A stretch of DNA of 64,000 bases. It comes from Leptospira noguchii serovar Panama str. CZ214. GTDB taxonomy: Bacteria > Spirochaetota > Leptospiria > Leptospirales > Leptospiraceae. This document shows, one piece after another, positions 49,144 through 61,916 of this stretch. The notes beneath the pieces were generated by a model. It did no database searches and was not told the origin of the DNA. It saw only the letters and a list, made by a program, of their open reading frames with translations. The stretch lies in assembly GCF_000306255.2 (NCBI RefSeq), contig NZ_AKWY02000019.1, positions 216,001 through 280,000 of the forward strand, written 5' to 3'. A program made the position numbers and the translations under genes. The first letter of the stretch is position 1. Every line of letters starts with the position of its first letter.

Positions 49144-50166
49144 ATGAAAGCCAAAAAATTAGCGGAAATATTGGGTGTAGAACTTAAGGGTGATGGGGAA
49201 ATAGAAGTCAACGGAATTGGGGATATTGAAAATCATTCCGATATTTTATCCGATCGAATTTATTTTATCGAAGCGAAAAAACATCTAATTGGTAATCCGA
49301 AAGTAAAACAAGTTCAGTTAGCGCTTACGATTCCTTCTTTGGCCGGTGAGTTTCCTTCAGCCTTGGTGGTTGTGGAACAACAGGCAAGACTTAAATTTAT
49401 AGAGTTGCTTTCTCTTTTTGAAAAGAAGCCGAAACTTCCCCCTCCATTTATTTCCGATAAGGCGAGTATTCATAAAAATGTCCGTTTGGGTAAGAACGTT
49501 ACGATTATGGATTTCGCTGTGATTCATGAAAATACAGAAATCGGAGATAATTGTTTTATTTATCCAAATGTTGTCATTGAAAACGGCGCGAAGATTGGTG
49601 AAGGTACTGTTTTAAAATCTGGGGTTGTTGTGGGTTATGGTTGTATTCTTGGAAAGTGCAATCTTATTCACGCCAATACGGTGATCGGTGCAGATGGATT
49701 CGGTTTTTATGATAAGGAAGGGATACGTTATAAAATTCCTCAGATAGGAAATGTAGTCATTGGAGATTATGTTGAAATGGGAGCGTGTTGTACTGTAGAT
49801 CGGGCAACGATTGAAACTACAACTGTCGGAAATCATACTAAATTTGATGATCATGTTCACATTGCTCACAATTGTAAAGTAGGGAATTACGTATTTATTG
49901 CCGGTGGAACTGTTCTCGCCGGTTCTGTTACTTTGGAAGATGGAGTTATCATGGGTGGTCAAGCTGCGGTTTTACAAGGAATCACTATGAAAAAAGGTTC
50001 TATTCTTATGGGTATGTCTGCTCTCGGCGAAGACAGCGTTGAGAAAGTTGCTTATTTTGGAATTCCCGCAAAACCTGCAATCGAAATGCATAGGATTCAT
50101 TCTTCGATGTCTAAACTTCCGGAACTCGTAAGAGAACATAGAAATCGTTCTAAAAATTCGATTTAA
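49144..50166 (+). CDS. lpxD: UDP-3-O-acylglucosamine N-acyltransferase
   Basis: 340 residues with a globular N-terminal uridine-binding domain (about 1-100) and a left-handed parallel beta-helix of hexapeptide repeats (about 105-300: VRLGKNVTIMDFAVIHENTE, IGADGFGF, VIAGG-type). The catalytic His is in HVHIAHNCKVGN. LpxD adds the second acyl chain in lipid A synthesis. Many Leptospira carry more than one lpxD-like gene and this one is isolated from other lpx genes, so it may be the second copy. ATG start, no neighbour in operon. Confidence 0.92.
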   Translation: MKAKKLAEILGVELKGDGEIEVNGIGDIENHSDILSDRIYFIEAKKHLIGNPKVKQVQLALTIPSLAGEFPSALVVVEQQARLKFIELLSLFEKKPKLPPPFISDKASIHKNVRLGKNVTIMDFAVIHENTEIGDNCFIYPNVVIENGAKIGEGTVLKSGVVVGYGCILGKCNLIHANTVIGADGFGFYDKEGIRYKIPQIGNVVIGDYVEMGACCTVDRATIETTTVGNHTKFDDHVHIAHNCKVGNYVFIAGGTVLAGSVTLEDGVIMGGQAAVLQGITMKKGSILMGMSALGEDSVEKVAYFGIPAKPAIEMHRIHSSMSKLPELVREHRNRSKNSI

Positions 50167-50511
50167 ATTTAGAGATTTTGTTTTCTTTTAGGATGTGGGA
50201 ACTCTCGCAAATTTGGATTTTACAGTGAAATTTTAAAAATGTGGGAACTCCTTCGAAATTGAATCACGAAAAAATTGTTTTAAGAACCAGCAAATTGTCG
50301 TAAGGCGACGAAATTTGTGGGAGCTATTACATTCGGGTTTTATAGTTTAATTCTAAGAATTGTATATGGAGTTCCGACGATCTAAATTTTCAGTTTATTT
50401 GTAAATTACTACTTTTAGAAAAAATCTTTCAAAGCTCTTATATCAAACTCAGATCAAGTAAGGATTGAATCTAATTTTCCATTTTCAAGATTGGTAAAAC
50501 GGTTCATCATC
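50167..50511. repeat. Gene-free spacer with three family C words
   Basis: ATGTGGGAACTCTCGCAAAT (50195-), AAATGTGGGAACTCCTTCGA (50238-) and TTTGTGGGAGCTATTAC (50318-), all in plus orientation, about 45-80 bp apart, just downstream of lpxD. Confidence 0.7.
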
Positions 50512-51417
50512 ATGTCTTCTAACAATGCTAGTACAAAATTTTATTTTTTTCTTGTGATCGCAATGATCTCGTGGGGATTTGCCTGGCCTTCCGCTAAACT
50601 CATCGTAGGGGACCAACATCCAAATGTGATCATCTTCTGGAGATTTTTGGCGACTGCTGTTTCACTTCTTCCAATCGTACTCTATAGAAAGGAATCCTTT
50701 AGGTTACCGAGTCTCAAAGTATGGTTTCAAGTTATCATCGGTGGAGTTCTTTATACAGTCTACAATCAGTTTTTTCTTTTGGGTTTAAAGAATGGGCTTG
50801 CCGGAGCGGGAGGTGTTCTTGTGACCACGATGAATCCAATTTTTACTTACGTGTTTGTTCATACTTTACAGAAGAAATTACCTTCCATTCGGGAAGGGAT
50901 TGGGCTTTTGTTTGGTGTGGTAGGTGGTTGTATTCTTCTTAAAATTTGGGAACTAAATTTAAATTCTCTATTCAATTCTGGTAATATCTTCTTTATTCTT
51001 TGTGCATTTAGCTGGGCTTTTTTAAGTATGAACAGTCATAGTGCGGGCCAAAACGTTTCTCCACTTTTATATAGTTTTTATGTTTTTGCGATTGGAACCT
51101 TATTGGACTTCTTTATTGCACTTCCGTACGGATTAGAAAAAGTATTGGATGCCGGAATTAATTTTTGGTTTCATATCCTTTATCTTTCAGTGGTTTCTAC
51201 AACTTTCGGAACTACGGTTTATTTTTTTGCTTCTTCTAAGTTGGGTTCTAGAGCTGCAAGTTCGTTTATCTTTTTAGTTCCCGCAACGGCTCTTTTGGGG
51301 AGTTGGATTTTTCTGAATGAATATCCAAGTTTTACTACTACTGTAGGTGGAACTTTTGCCATTCTTGCTGTGTTTCTGTTAAACCGAAATCAGAATAGCA
51401 AAAATAGAAAGATATAA
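50512..51417 (+). CDS. EamA/DMT-superfamily transporter
   Basis: 301 residues with ten hydrophobic segments in two EamA repeats: the first begins AMISWGFAWPSAKLIVG, the second ILCAFSWAFLSMNSHSAG. The RWP/YxxxP-like pattern at helix 4-5 is present (GGVLVTTMNPIFTYVF). Such proteins export metabolites or amino acids; the substrate cannot be told. I use ATG 50512; a TTG seven codons upstream is in frame. A monocistronic plus-strand gene. Confidence 0.85.
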   Translation: MSSNNASTKFYFFLVIAMISWGFAWPSAKLIVGDQHPNVIIFWRFLATAVSLLPIVLYRKESFRLPSLKVWFQVIIGGVLYTVYNQFFLLGLKNGLAGAGGVLVTTMNPIFTYVFVHTLQKKLPSIREGIGLLFGVVGGCILLKIWELNLNSLFNSGNIFFILCAFSWAFLSMNSHSAGQNVSPLLYSFYVFAIGTLLDFFIALPYGLEKVLDAGINFWFHILYLSVVSTTFGTTVYFFASSKLGSRAASSFIFLVPATALLGSWIFLNEYPSFTTTVGGTFAILAVFLLNRNQNSKNRKI

Positions 51418-51735
<318 letters not shown>

Positions 51736-52974
51736 ATGAATTCTAAGTCGGAAGAACGACCAAAGATAGCTGTGATTGGAGGAGGAGCAGCAGGTTTTTT
51801 TGGCGCCATTCAAATCGCTTCCGAAGGAATTTGCGAAGTTACCCTTTTAGAAAAAGGAAAACAATTTCTTTCTAAAGTAAAAATATCGGGCGGAGGAAGA
51901 TGTAACGTTACGCATCATTGCCTTGATCCCGAAGCTCTGAGTAAAAATTATCCAAGAGGAGAAAGAGAGCTTCGTTGGGCTTTTGAAACTTTCGGACCTA
52001 AAGATACGATTCGATGGTATGAGGAACGTGAGGTATTTTTGAAAACCGAAGCGGATGGAAGAATGTTTCCAATTACTGATTCCTCTGAAACAATTCTCCA
52101 AACTTTGTTTCAAGAGGCAAAAAAAAACGGAGTAAAATTGAAGACAGACATGGAAATTCATTCGGTGACTTTCGAATCGAATTCCAATTTTCGAATCAAA
52201 CTTAAAACGGGAGAAATATTAGAATTTAATAAAATACTATTTGCCACCGGTTCCGGTAGAAAGGCTTGGAATTGGCTCAATGCGCTTGGGCATACAATAG
52301 TAGAGCCCGTACCTTCTTTGTTTACTTTTAAAATTTCAGATGCTCGTCTGGAAAATTTGTTTGGACTTGCCTTTGAGAATGTGGAATGTTCTTTGATTGA
52401 ATTTGGTTATTCACAACTGGGACCTCTGTTGATCACACACTGGGGTCTAAGCGGACCTTCAGTCTTAAAACTTTCTGCAAAAGGTGCGAGAGAACTTTTT
52501 GAGAAAAAATACGATACAACTTTAAAAATTAATTTTGTTCCTGGAATGAAAAAGGATGAGGTTCGAAAAAAGATCGAAAAAGAAAAAAATCTTCATCCGT
52601 CCAAATTTGTTTCTAAAACTCCAGTCTTCGGTATTTCCAGGAGATATTGGGAAAGAATATTAGAAATTCATTCTATAGATTTTTCTAAAAAGTGGTCTGG
52701 GTTGTCGTCTAGGGACCTGCACGTAATTACCGAAGAACTAACCGATGCAAGATTTAGAATTTTGGGAAAGGGGGAGTTTAAAGATGAGTTCGTTACTTGT
52801 GGTGGAGTAAGTCGTAAAGAAGTGAACTTTAAAACTATGGAAAGTAAAATTGTTCCAGGGATTTTTTTTGCAGGTGAGGTTTTAGACGTGGACGGAGTTA
52901 CTGGAGGTTTTAATTTTCAGAATGCTTGGACCACTTCTTATATTGCGGCACGTGGTATTTTGAATTCGATTTAG
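51736..52974 (+). CDS. NAD(P)/FAD-dependent oxidoreductase, BaiN/HI0933 family
   Basis: 412 residues. The N-terminal dinucleotide fold is [16 protein letters not shown], followed by [13 protein letters not shown], the insert with the second strand [43 protein letters not shown], and the C-terminal FAD contact [20 protein letters not shown] then [33 protein letters not shown]. This is the HI0933/YhiN/BaiN flavoprotein family, reductases of uncertain physiological substrate. Full length. SD AAAGGAG is 11 bases before the ATG, immediately after a family B element. Monocistronic. Confidence 0.9.
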   Translation: MNSKSEERPKIAVIGGGAAGFFGAIQIASEGICEVTLLEKGKQFLSKVKISGGGRCNVTHHCLDPEALSKNYPRGERELRWAFETFGPKDTIRWYEEREVFLKTEADGRMFPITDSSETILQTLFQEAKKNGVKLKTDMEIHSVTFESNSNFRIKLKTGEILEFNKILFATGSGRKAWNWLNALGHTIVEPVPSLFTFKISDARLENLFGLAFENVECSLIEFGYSQLGPLLITHWGLSGPSVLKLSAKGARELFEKKYDTTLKINFVPGMKKDEVRKKIEKEKNLHPSKFVSKTPVFGISRRYWERILEIHSIDFSKKWSGLSSRDLHVITEELTDARFRILGKGEFKDEFVTCGGVSRKEVNFKTMESKIVPGIFFAGEVLDVDGVTGGFNFQNAWTTSYIAARGILNSI

Positions 52975-53716
<742 letters not shown>

Positions 53717-54052
53717 TCAAAAAGGCCAGGGATTAGGATAAGAGGAATAACCCAAAAGATTTCCGTCCGGATCCTTAAAGTATTTTGTATATTCGGTTTC
53801 TTGAATCCAATTGGGAAGGTTTTTAAAATCTTTGGATTTTAAATTGGATATTGAAAAGATCAAAGCTTTTGGACCTTTGGGAATATGATCAAATTCTAAC
53901 ATTAAAATTGTATTACCTGCTGCAAACCAAATAGATCTAAGAGAATCATCCGTATTTTTATTTACCCGTATTTTTTTTAAACCGGGAAGAGATATATAAA
54001 ATTTTTCAAGAGTTTCTATATTTGGAGAACCAATTGCGATATGATGAATCAT
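53717..54052 (-). CDS. VOC-family protein
   Basis: 111 residues of the glyoxalase/bleomycin-resistance fold: MIHHIAIGSPNIETLEKFY at the N-terminus (metal His), SIWFAAGNTILMLEF, and YFKDPDGNLLGYSSY at the C-terminus, the usual D-P-D-G-N turn. Substrate unknown. Its ATG overlaps the end of the upstream GNAT gene by four bases (54049-54052), so the two are translationally coupled. Confidence 0.82.
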   Translation of the reverse strand: MIHHIAIGSPNIETLEKFYISLPGLKKIRVNKNTDDSLRSIWFAAGNTILMLEFDHIPKGPKALIFSISNLKSKDFKNLPNWIQETEYTKYFKDPDGNLLGYSSYPNPWPF

Positions 54053-54327
54053 TTTACGATTAAATCATTATAAGTGGGATTTCTGTTTAAAAAAGTTACC
54101 ACATAAGAACAACTCGGAATGATTTTTTTATTTAAGGAACGTGCCTTGTCCAAAGCAGTTCGAACGAGGTCTGCCGCAAGGCCTTTGCCTCTGAGTTCAG
54201 AAGGAACGTAAGTAGAAATTAAATTCCAAATATTACCTTCCTTTCTATAAAAAAGATAGGATTCAAACCCATCTATTTCGGTGTAAAACTTTGATTTCTC
54301 TTCGGAGTGAATAATGATTGGATTCAT
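54049..54327 (-). CDS. Small GNAT-family N-acetyltransferase (YidJ/NATD1-like)
   Basis: 92 residues, the minimal GNAT fold of the Acetyltransf_CG type: FESYLFYRKEGNIWNLISTY then VPSELRGKGLAADLVRTALD (acetyl-CoA pyrophosphate loop R-G-K-G-L-A) and KIIPSCSYVVTFLNRNPTY. Related proteins act on small amines or protein N-termini; the target is unknown. First of a two-gene operon with the VOC protein. Confidence 0.85.
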   Translation of the reverse strand: MNPIIIHSEEKSKFYTEIDGFESYLFYRKEGNIWNLISTYVPSELRGKGLAADLVRTALDKARSLNKKIIPSCSYVVTFLNRNPTYNDLIVK

Positions 54328-54436
54328 TCTTCAATTCTAAGATCCGTTAGGAATTTCATCAACCTGAAAGAAGAAAGTATTTTTCCAAAACTTACAGAAA
54401 TTCAAGGTTTCCCACGGCTCTATGATTTAACTAATT

Positions 54437-54520
54437 TACTGATTCCTATAAAATTAAGTACCATAAAATTGTTATAACAAAGCGTGTTCCAGAGCAAAGT
54501 TCTAGATACTTATTATATAG
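54437..54520 (-). repeat. Family B element, copy 5, next to the IS5-family element
   Basis: In reverse: TACTGATTCCTATAAAATTA to ATTATATAG. It ends four bases before the IS target TA. Confidence 0.7.
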
Positions 54521-54525
54521 TACTA

Positions 54526-55392
54526 AAAGCCGGTCTCAAAATTGTTTGTAGAGAGAAAGGGTAATAATATCAATGTGAAATGGACAAATATTATTCAGAG
54601 ATACCGGATGCACTTTGGAAACAAATAGCCCCATTAATCCCGAAAGAAAATGTAAATCCGAAAGGAGGTCGCAATCGAGTACCAACACGAGTAGTAATGT
54701 CAGGTATCATCTATCGAATGAAAACAGGCTGTCAGTGGCGTGCCATTCCGAATGAGTTTGGATCAGGCCAAACTTGTCACAGAAGATTTCAAGAATGGGA
54801 ACGAGCAGGAGTATTCAAAAAGATTTATAAATCTATTTTAAAATATTATGATGTAAAGAATCAAATAGCATGGGACTGGGCTTCGATGGATTCGGCAATG
54901 GTTAAAGCTCCCAAAGGGGGAGCTTAACTGGGAAAAACCCTACAGACCGTGCCAAATTAGGTGTTAAACGGCATATTCTTACAGATGGAAATGGAATTCC
55001 TTTGGCAATTACATTGACTGGAGCTAACGTTCATGACAAACACGGTGTAAAAGATACGTTGAATTCAATCCTAATATTTTCCGGAAAAAGAAGAAAGAAG
55101 CCAAAACATATTTGTTTAGATAAAGGTTATGATTTCAAAGATATAGAAGTTTTAATCAAAAGAAGAAACATTCAATCTCATATTCGGAAAAAAGGTGAAA
55201 AGCCTCTCATCGGTAAATATAAAGGAAAACCTAGACGTTGGGTCGTTGAAAGAACTAACAGTTGGCACAATCGATTCAGGGCTATCCTAATTCGTTGGGA
55301 AAGAAAATCTGAAAATTATCTTGCATCTCTTTATCTCGCAAGCTCTATCATTGCTTTTAACTTTTTTGATAGGTAGTTTTGAGACCGGCTCT
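54526..55392 (+). mobile_element. IS5-family (IS427-like) insertion sequence, 867 bp
   Basis: Terminal inverted repeats of 16 bp with one mismatch: AAAGCCGGTCTCAAAA at the left, TTTTGAGACCGGCTCT at the right. TA is present on both sides (54524-54525, 55393-55394) in a CTAA/TTAG context, as expected for the IS427 group. The two-part transposase gene fills the interior. Confidence 0.9.
54580..55376 (+). CDS. IS5-family transposase, -1 frameshift at a G5 run
   Basis: The first part (54580-54927) reads MDKYYSEIPDALWKQIAPLI, then MKTGCQWRAIPNEFGS (DUF4096-like N-terminal region) and the first catalytic Asp in DWASMDSAMVKAPKGG. The second part continues as SLTGKNPTDRAKLGVKRHIL, then CLDKGYD (second Asp) and RRWVVERTNSWHNRF (Glu), ending FNFFDR. 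The frames join by a -1 shift on AAAGGGGGAGC at about 54913, a normal control point in IS427 elements, so the enzyme may well be functional. The fused product is about 266 aa. Confidence 0.9.
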
Positions 55393-55452
55393 TAGTAGGA
55401 ATAAAAACAGTGTTTTCGAAAAAAGGCGACGCCTTTTATTTTTGTTACTCGG

Positions 55453-55490
55453 AACTATATAATAAATATAATGTTTTTGCAAGGCATTTG
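55453..55490 (+). repeat. Family B remnant, left end
   Basis: ACTATATAATAAATATAATG, without the right half. Confidence 0.5.
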
Positions 55491-55513
55491 AATTTCAGAA
55501 AAAGTTCTTTTTG

Positions 55514-55562
55514 TCGCTCTCGAAAAAAATCGTAGTATCGTATCTAAATCTTTCGAGAGCGA
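55514..55562 (-). terminator. 12-bp perfect hairpin downstream of doxX
   Basis: TCGCTCTCGAAA and its inverse TTTCGAGAGCGA flank a 25-base loop, beginning 25 bp beyond the DoxX stop. A terminator or mRNA-stabilising hairpin for the minus-strand gene; a classical U-tract is missing. Confidence 0.55.
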
Positions 55563-55587
55563 GTAGAAGGTTTTTTAAGATCAATTT

Positions 55588-56033
<446 letters not shown>

Positions 56034-56042
56034 TATTTCCTC

Positions 56043-56374
56043 CTAAATGATTCCAGGTTTATTCTTTGATGGTAAATAATTTAAATTCAAAGTATTGAGT
56101 ATATTATTTAAATTGGGAATTGTTTTTTTGGTAATGTAAAAACTTTCAAGTATTTCACCAGGGCAGAATGTAATATAAAATCTGTCGGAAATAAATTTGT
56201 CGAAACGTTTTTTGTAAATTGTGTTTCGCAAAGATAAAATTGTATAACACGTATTAAATAAAGAGAATTTGCACTATCAATTTTTAATCCAGAGACTTTT
56301 CTAGATTTTTTGTTAAAGAAAAAAAACTCTCGATTGCAAAGTATATATTCTAATATTAAACTATTTAGATTCAT
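56043..56374 (-). pseudogene. Two overlapping frames, possible broken small gene between marR and doxX
   Basis: From 56374 one frame reads MNLNSLILEYILCNREFFFF and FYLCETQFTKNVSTN; from about 56231 a second frame reads RNTIYKKRFDKFISDRFYIT and ILESFYITKKTIPNLNNILN. Neither resembles a known family. Together they could be one gene of about 105 codons with a single frameshift, or chance AT-rich frames. Low confidence. Confidence 0.25.
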
Positions 56375-56400
56375 ATTATTTTACTCAAAGTTATATAATA

Positions 56401-56499
56401 GAGTCGTTGAAAAATGAATTCTCCATAGGTTTCTTTTTCATGGAAACGGTCAATTGAAGCAGTTTTCTTAAACTGAAATATGGAATTTTTTCGAAATTC
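56401..56499 (+). repeat. Family A element (MITE-like), copy 11, inserted at a family B end
   Basis: GAGTCGTTGAAAAATGAATT to GGAATTTTTTCGAAATTC, 99 bp. The left flank ACTCAAAGTTATATAATA is the left end of a family B copy (compare ACTCGGAACTATATAATA at 55447), so A landed next to or within B. Confidence 0.75.
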
Positions 56500-56607
56500 A
56501 TGGTAATCTAATATATAGGTCCTTAAAATTTGTTCTTATGGAAGCTCCAAATTTTTTTAAAATCAATACGTTAACTTTAATATTCTTTTTTTGGATAAGT
56601 AAAAGAT

Positions 56608-57057
<450 letters not shown>

Positions 57058-57151
57058 AAATACTTTAAATTTAAACTATTTAATCTTAAACTACTTGTAC
57101 AGTCAAGGAATTTTTAAATTCAAGATTGTTTCTATTTGTAATTTCTATGTT

Positions 57152-58378
57152 TTGGAACTTGTGCAACTATTCAGTGGTTTTTTAGTTTATGATTTAAAAC
57201 AAACACCAGAAGATTTTCAAGTTCAGGAAATTCTTCCTCCGGATTTGATCCAAAAAAACGGGAAATGGACGATCTTTAGACTTCAAAAAACTGGCTGGAA
57301 TACGTTAGATGCTCTTTTGAGGATTTCTAAGGAATCTAAAGTTTCTATTTTTGAAATTGGTTATGCCGGAAAAAAGGATCGTCACGCCTCTACCTCTCAA
57401 TATATAAGTTGTCAAAAACCTTTGAGGGTTCCCAAAGAACTCGCAAATGTAATTCGATTGGATAAAATCGGTTTTAGTAGAAAATCTTTAAGTACAGAAT
57501 TAAATGTTGGCAATCGATTCAGCCTTGTTCTAAGAAATTTGCTCGAAAAAGAAATCGAATCGATTCAAAACAATTTCGCAAAGATTTGTAAAAACGGTTT
57601 TATTAATTATTACGATTCGCAAAGATTTAGCCGTTTTCACTCTGAGTTCCGACTTCCAATTTTACCGTTTTTAAAAGGGGACTCGGAGACTTGTCTAAAG
57701 TTGATTCTGACCGATCCTTTCCCCGGAGAAAAAAAACAGGCTCGGGACAGAAAAAAAAATCTTCATGATCTTTGGGGAAATTGGTCTCAGTGTGAAAAAT
57801 GGTCTAAGAGCAAATTGGAAAAAAATATTTTCTCCAATTTAAAGAGAGAGAAAAATCCGACACAAAAAACGTATTCCGATTTGATTCTTCGATTCCCGGA
57901 AGAAGAATTATTGATGTTAGTTTCTTCGTTTCAGTCTTTGATCTGGAACGAATTCGTATCCGAACTTTTCACTTCCGAAAATTCTGTGGGAGTTTGGATT
58001 AAAACGAAAACCGGCCCTTTGTTTTTTCCGGGAGAATCCTCTATTGAATCCGTTTCATTTTCCAAAAATCTACCAGTTCCAGGTAATCCAGGAATTTCTA
58101 AATTAGAATATTCTAAAAAAGAAATGAATATTTTAAAAGAAATATTGTCTCGAAACGGTTTGAAAGATACAGTTTTTGATAATTCTCCTTTTCCAATTGT
58201 AAAAATGAATTCTTTTGAACGAAAGATAAAAATATTTCCAAATGATTTTCAAATCGGAGATTTTGAAGAAGACGATCAACATACCGGAAAAAGAAAAGTT
58301 AAAATATCTTTTCAGCTTCCTTCAGGAGTGTATGCAACCATGTTGATTAAACGGTTGATGCTTAGATCGAATCTTTGA
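57152..58378 (+). CDS. truD: tRNA pseudouridine(13) synthase TruD
   Basis: About 408 residues from TTG 57152. The catalytic motif is [18 protein letters not shown] (Asp within KKDR), then [11 protein letters not shown] (the N-x-F/Y-x-x-Q-R-F signature) and the TRUD insert domain. It isomerises U13 in tRNA-Glu and some mRNAs. The start is uncertain: TTG 57095, TTG 57152 and GTG 57161 are all in frame and none has a good SD. I chose 57152 because family members start about 12-15 residues before PEDFQVQEI. It is divergent from marR across fewer than 100 bp. Confidence 0.88.
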   Translation: MELVQLFSGFLVYDLKQTPEDFQVQEILPPDLIQKNGKWTIFRLQKTGWNTLDALLRISKESKVSIFEIGYAGKKDRHASTSQYISCQKPLRVPKELANVIRLDKIGFSRKSLSTELNVGNRFSLVLRNLLEKEIESIQNNFAKICKNGFINYYDSQRFSRFHSEFRLPILPFLKGDSETCLKLILTDPFPGEKKQARDRKKNLHDLWGNWSQCEKWSKSKLEKNIFSNLKREKNPTQKTYSDLILRFPEEELLMLVSSFQSLIWNEFVSELFTSENSVGVWIKTKTGPLFFPGESSIESVSFSKNLPVPGNPGISKLEYSKKEMNILKEILSRNGLKDTVFDNSPFPIVKMNSFERKIKIFPNDFQIGDFEEDDQHTGKRKVKISFQLPSGVYATMLIKRLMLRSNL

Positions 58379-58423
58379 CGTTCGTTTTCTAAATTTTTTC
58401 TTAAAATGCCGAAACTTAAAATA

Positions 58424-58548
58424 GAGTTGTTGTATTGAATTTTGATTCGCTCAAATTTTTTTTCTGAATTCACATGATTTAATTGTTAAATAGGTACTTT
58501 ATTATGTAATTCTGGATAATGGAAAAAGATTAACTTTTTAACAACGTC
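58424..58548 (+). repeat. Family A-like element, copy 12, divergent interior
   Basis: Ends GAGTTGTTGTATTGAATT and ACTTTTTAACAACGTC, TA on both sides (58422-58423, 58549-58550). The interior differs from the other copies, so it may be a different cargo between the same ends. Confidence 0.6.
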
Positions 58549-58837
58549 TAGTAAATTTGTAAGCATGTAGTTGCTTTTATATTTTATTAGAAATTTCTAA
58601 AATAGCATCTTTCATGGCTCTCAAGATTTTGGGGTAGATCAAAGTTTCCTTTCTGAGAATTTCTAATAAATCTAAGAATTTGTACTAAAACTGTTCAATG
58701 TGGGAACTACTTCGAAAATTGAACTGCTTGAAAGTTAGTAAATTGCCAAATGTGACTTAATTGTAGAAACTACTGAGTTTTATTAAAAATTTCTAAAGAA
58801 TGATCGTATAAAATTCTTTTAGATTTGGGACAAGTTA

Positions 58838-58936
58838 GAGTATTTGAAAAATGAATTCTTCATCTGTTTTGTTTCTATTTCGTAGAAACTGTAGATTAAA
58901 ACAATTTTGTTGATCTGAACTGTAGAATTTTTTCTC
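58838..58936 (+). repeat. Family A element (MITE-like), copy 13
   Basis: 99 bp. GAGTATTTGAAAAATGAATT to GTAGAATTTTTTCTC, TA on both sides; follows directly on a family G piece (GGGACAAGT). Confidence 0.72.
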
Positions 58937-59035
58937 TAAACATAAAAGTTCTTAATTTTAAAAATTTCGATCAAATTCAAAAAGAATAATCTATTCATCT
59001 TATATAGAGTGTTATAGTTCTGAGACGACTTACTA

Positions 59036-59126
59036 GAGTTGTTGAAAAATGAATTCTCCATCAATCTCTCTTTGATGGAAACAGTCGATTGAAGCAGTTT
59101 TGAACTATGGGATTTTTCAACAACTC
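59036..59126 (+). repeat. Family A element (MITE-like), copy 14
   Basis: 91 bp. GAGTTGTTGAAAAATGAATT to GGGATTTTTCAACAACTC, TA on both sides (59034-59035, 59127-59128). Confidence 0.87.
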
Positions 59127-59211
59127 TACTGTTTTTGGGACAGAAAATTGGACACTTGACAATTTAGTTCTAAGTAAAATTAAACTTCTAAATGAAATTA
59201 TTCTTTTAAAG

Positions 59212-59288
59212 ACTATATAAAAGAATACCTAATTTTGTACTCAAACATGTTTTTGTGATTGTGACACTCAATTTTATAGAAATCAGTA
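59212..59288 (+). repeat. Family B element, copy 7
   Basis: CTATATAAAAGAATACCTAA to CAATTTTATAGAAATCAGTA, interior TTTTTGTGATTGTGACA. Confidence 0.7.
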
Positions 59289-59637
59289 ATGACATCATTA
59301 AATAAAAAAATCCATTTTATTATAGAAGTTTTTCAAAATCTCTATAATAAATCGTTTCTATCAAATTCGAAATTCATTTTATAAGAGTTATCTTTAAAAA
59401 ATTTTCAAGAGAAGTTTGATTTAAAGAACACTATAAATCACTCAAAAATGACTTAAAATGTTTCAAAGTGATGTTTAAAGACAAAAGGAAGATTTTTGAG
59501 ATGGTTATTAGAAGGCAGTAATAAGTATAGATTTTGTAAAACCAAACTCATTCTTCTTTGTCCAATCATTCAATTTAAAAGAACCATAAAAGGAAAAATC
59601 CTTGTTCATGGTGACGAAACTATCATGCTGTCAGAAA

Positions 59638-61092
<1,455 letters not shown>

Positions 61093-61110
61093 TCGAAATT
61101 AATTTTTACT

Positions 61111-61494
61111 TTGAAGATAAAATATAGATTCAGACTTCATTCTATCTTAGGAATTGTTTCTATTTTACTTTTAAGTTGTAAAACTTTTCTAGTTATATTC
61201 AATAATTCAAATTCTTTACTTTCCCAGGATCTTTTTTTGGTCTTAGGAAAAATAGGAATCTTTTTGGGATTGCTCGCATTTTTTACAGGCTGTGGATTGG
61301 GAAAATATAGTTACGTTCAAAATTCTAAATATACGGAAATACATATACTTTTTTTGTTAGCCGGTTTAATTTTGCAAGTTCCGAGTCTTTCTGAAAATCA
61401 TTTTAACTTTTACGCTAATTTAGCGGCTTGGTTGGGTTATCCTTTGATTTTAGTCGGTTGGATTTATGGCAGAAAAATTCGACAAAGGAAATAA
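61111..61494 (+). CDS. Small four-helix membrane protein, unrecognised
   Basis: 127 residues from TTG. Four hydrophobic segments are visible (SILGIVSILLLSC, VLGKIGIFLGLLAFFTGCGL, IHILFLLAGLILQVP, NLAAWLGYPLILVGWIYGRK) and a basic C-terminus (KIRQRK). No family recognised. It lies 18 bp downstream of the APC permease on the same strand and is likely co-transcribed. A Cys in LLSC could be taken for a lipobox, but the long hydrophobic stretch that follows argues for a membrane protein. Confidence 0.6.
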   Translation: MKIKYRFRLHSILGIVSILLLSCKTFLVIFNNSNSLLSQDLFLVLGKIGIFLGLLAFFTGCGLGKYSYVQNSKYTEIHILFLLAGLILQVPSLSENHFNFYANLAAWLGYPLILVGWIYGRKIRQRK

Positions 61495-61536
61495 GATTTT
61501 ACCTCAAAAATCTACTCGGAGTTATATAATAAGACA

Positions 61537-61717
61537 CCTAACGCGAATTCGACGTAAGAAAATCAGGGCGAATCCGGCTCGCCACAGGCAGCCGGACCGG
61601 GCTCTCAGCTCTGGTCAATAAATTGTATGCAGGAAACGTTATACAATAATCGTCTTTAGTTTCAATTTATTTACCTCGCATCGATCCCTTTCGCGTTATA
61701 TCAAATTCACGTTACCT
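61537..61717 (+). repeat. Family D element, the most complete copy
   Basis: About 180 bp. Left end CTAACGCGAATTCGACGTAA, GC-rich core with CGGCTCGCCACAGGCAGCCG (itself a hairpin) and GACCGGGCTCTCAGC, then TATGCAGGAAACGTTATACA, and right end CGTTATATCAAATTCACGTTA in inverse of the left. Related units are at 10514, 17578 (rev) and 48767 (rev). Confidence 0.8.
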
Positions 61718-61779
61718 GATATTTTACTTTAAAACAACGTTTTGCAATAAAAACTTACTGCGTTCAATTTATAAGAATA

Positions 61780-61878
61780 GAGTTGTTAAAAAATTCCATA
61801 GTTAAAATTAACAAAATTGCTTTAATAGACCGTTTCCATAAAACAAAAACTAAGTGGCGATTCATTTTTCAACAACTC
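61780..61878 (-). repeat. Family A element (MITE-like), copy 15
   Basis: 99 bp, reverse orientation. GAGTTGTTAAAAAATTCC to CATTTTTCAACAACTC, TA on both sides (61778-61779, 61879-61880). Confidence 0.87.
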
Positions 61879-61916
61879 TAATAAGTAAAAGTGCAGAAAG
61901 GGAACTTATACAATTT

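Larger units (their letters stand above)
58379..59637. repeat. 1.26-kb gene-free region with families A, B, C and G
   Basis: Family A copies 12 (degenerate), 13 and 14; palindromes TTAGAAATTTCTAA near 58588, GAGAATTTCTAATAAA near 58657 and family G near 58783-58833; a C word (AATGTGGGAACTACTTCG, about 58699); family B copy 7 (59212-59288). A short frame at 59496-59693 has no support. Confidence 0.65.
61495..61916. repeat. Gene-free spacer with a full family D unit and family A copy 15
   Basis: A family B left-end remnant (GTTATATAATAAGACACCTA, 61517-61538) is joined to the family D unit, followed by family A copy 15. No gene. Confidence 0.7.
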
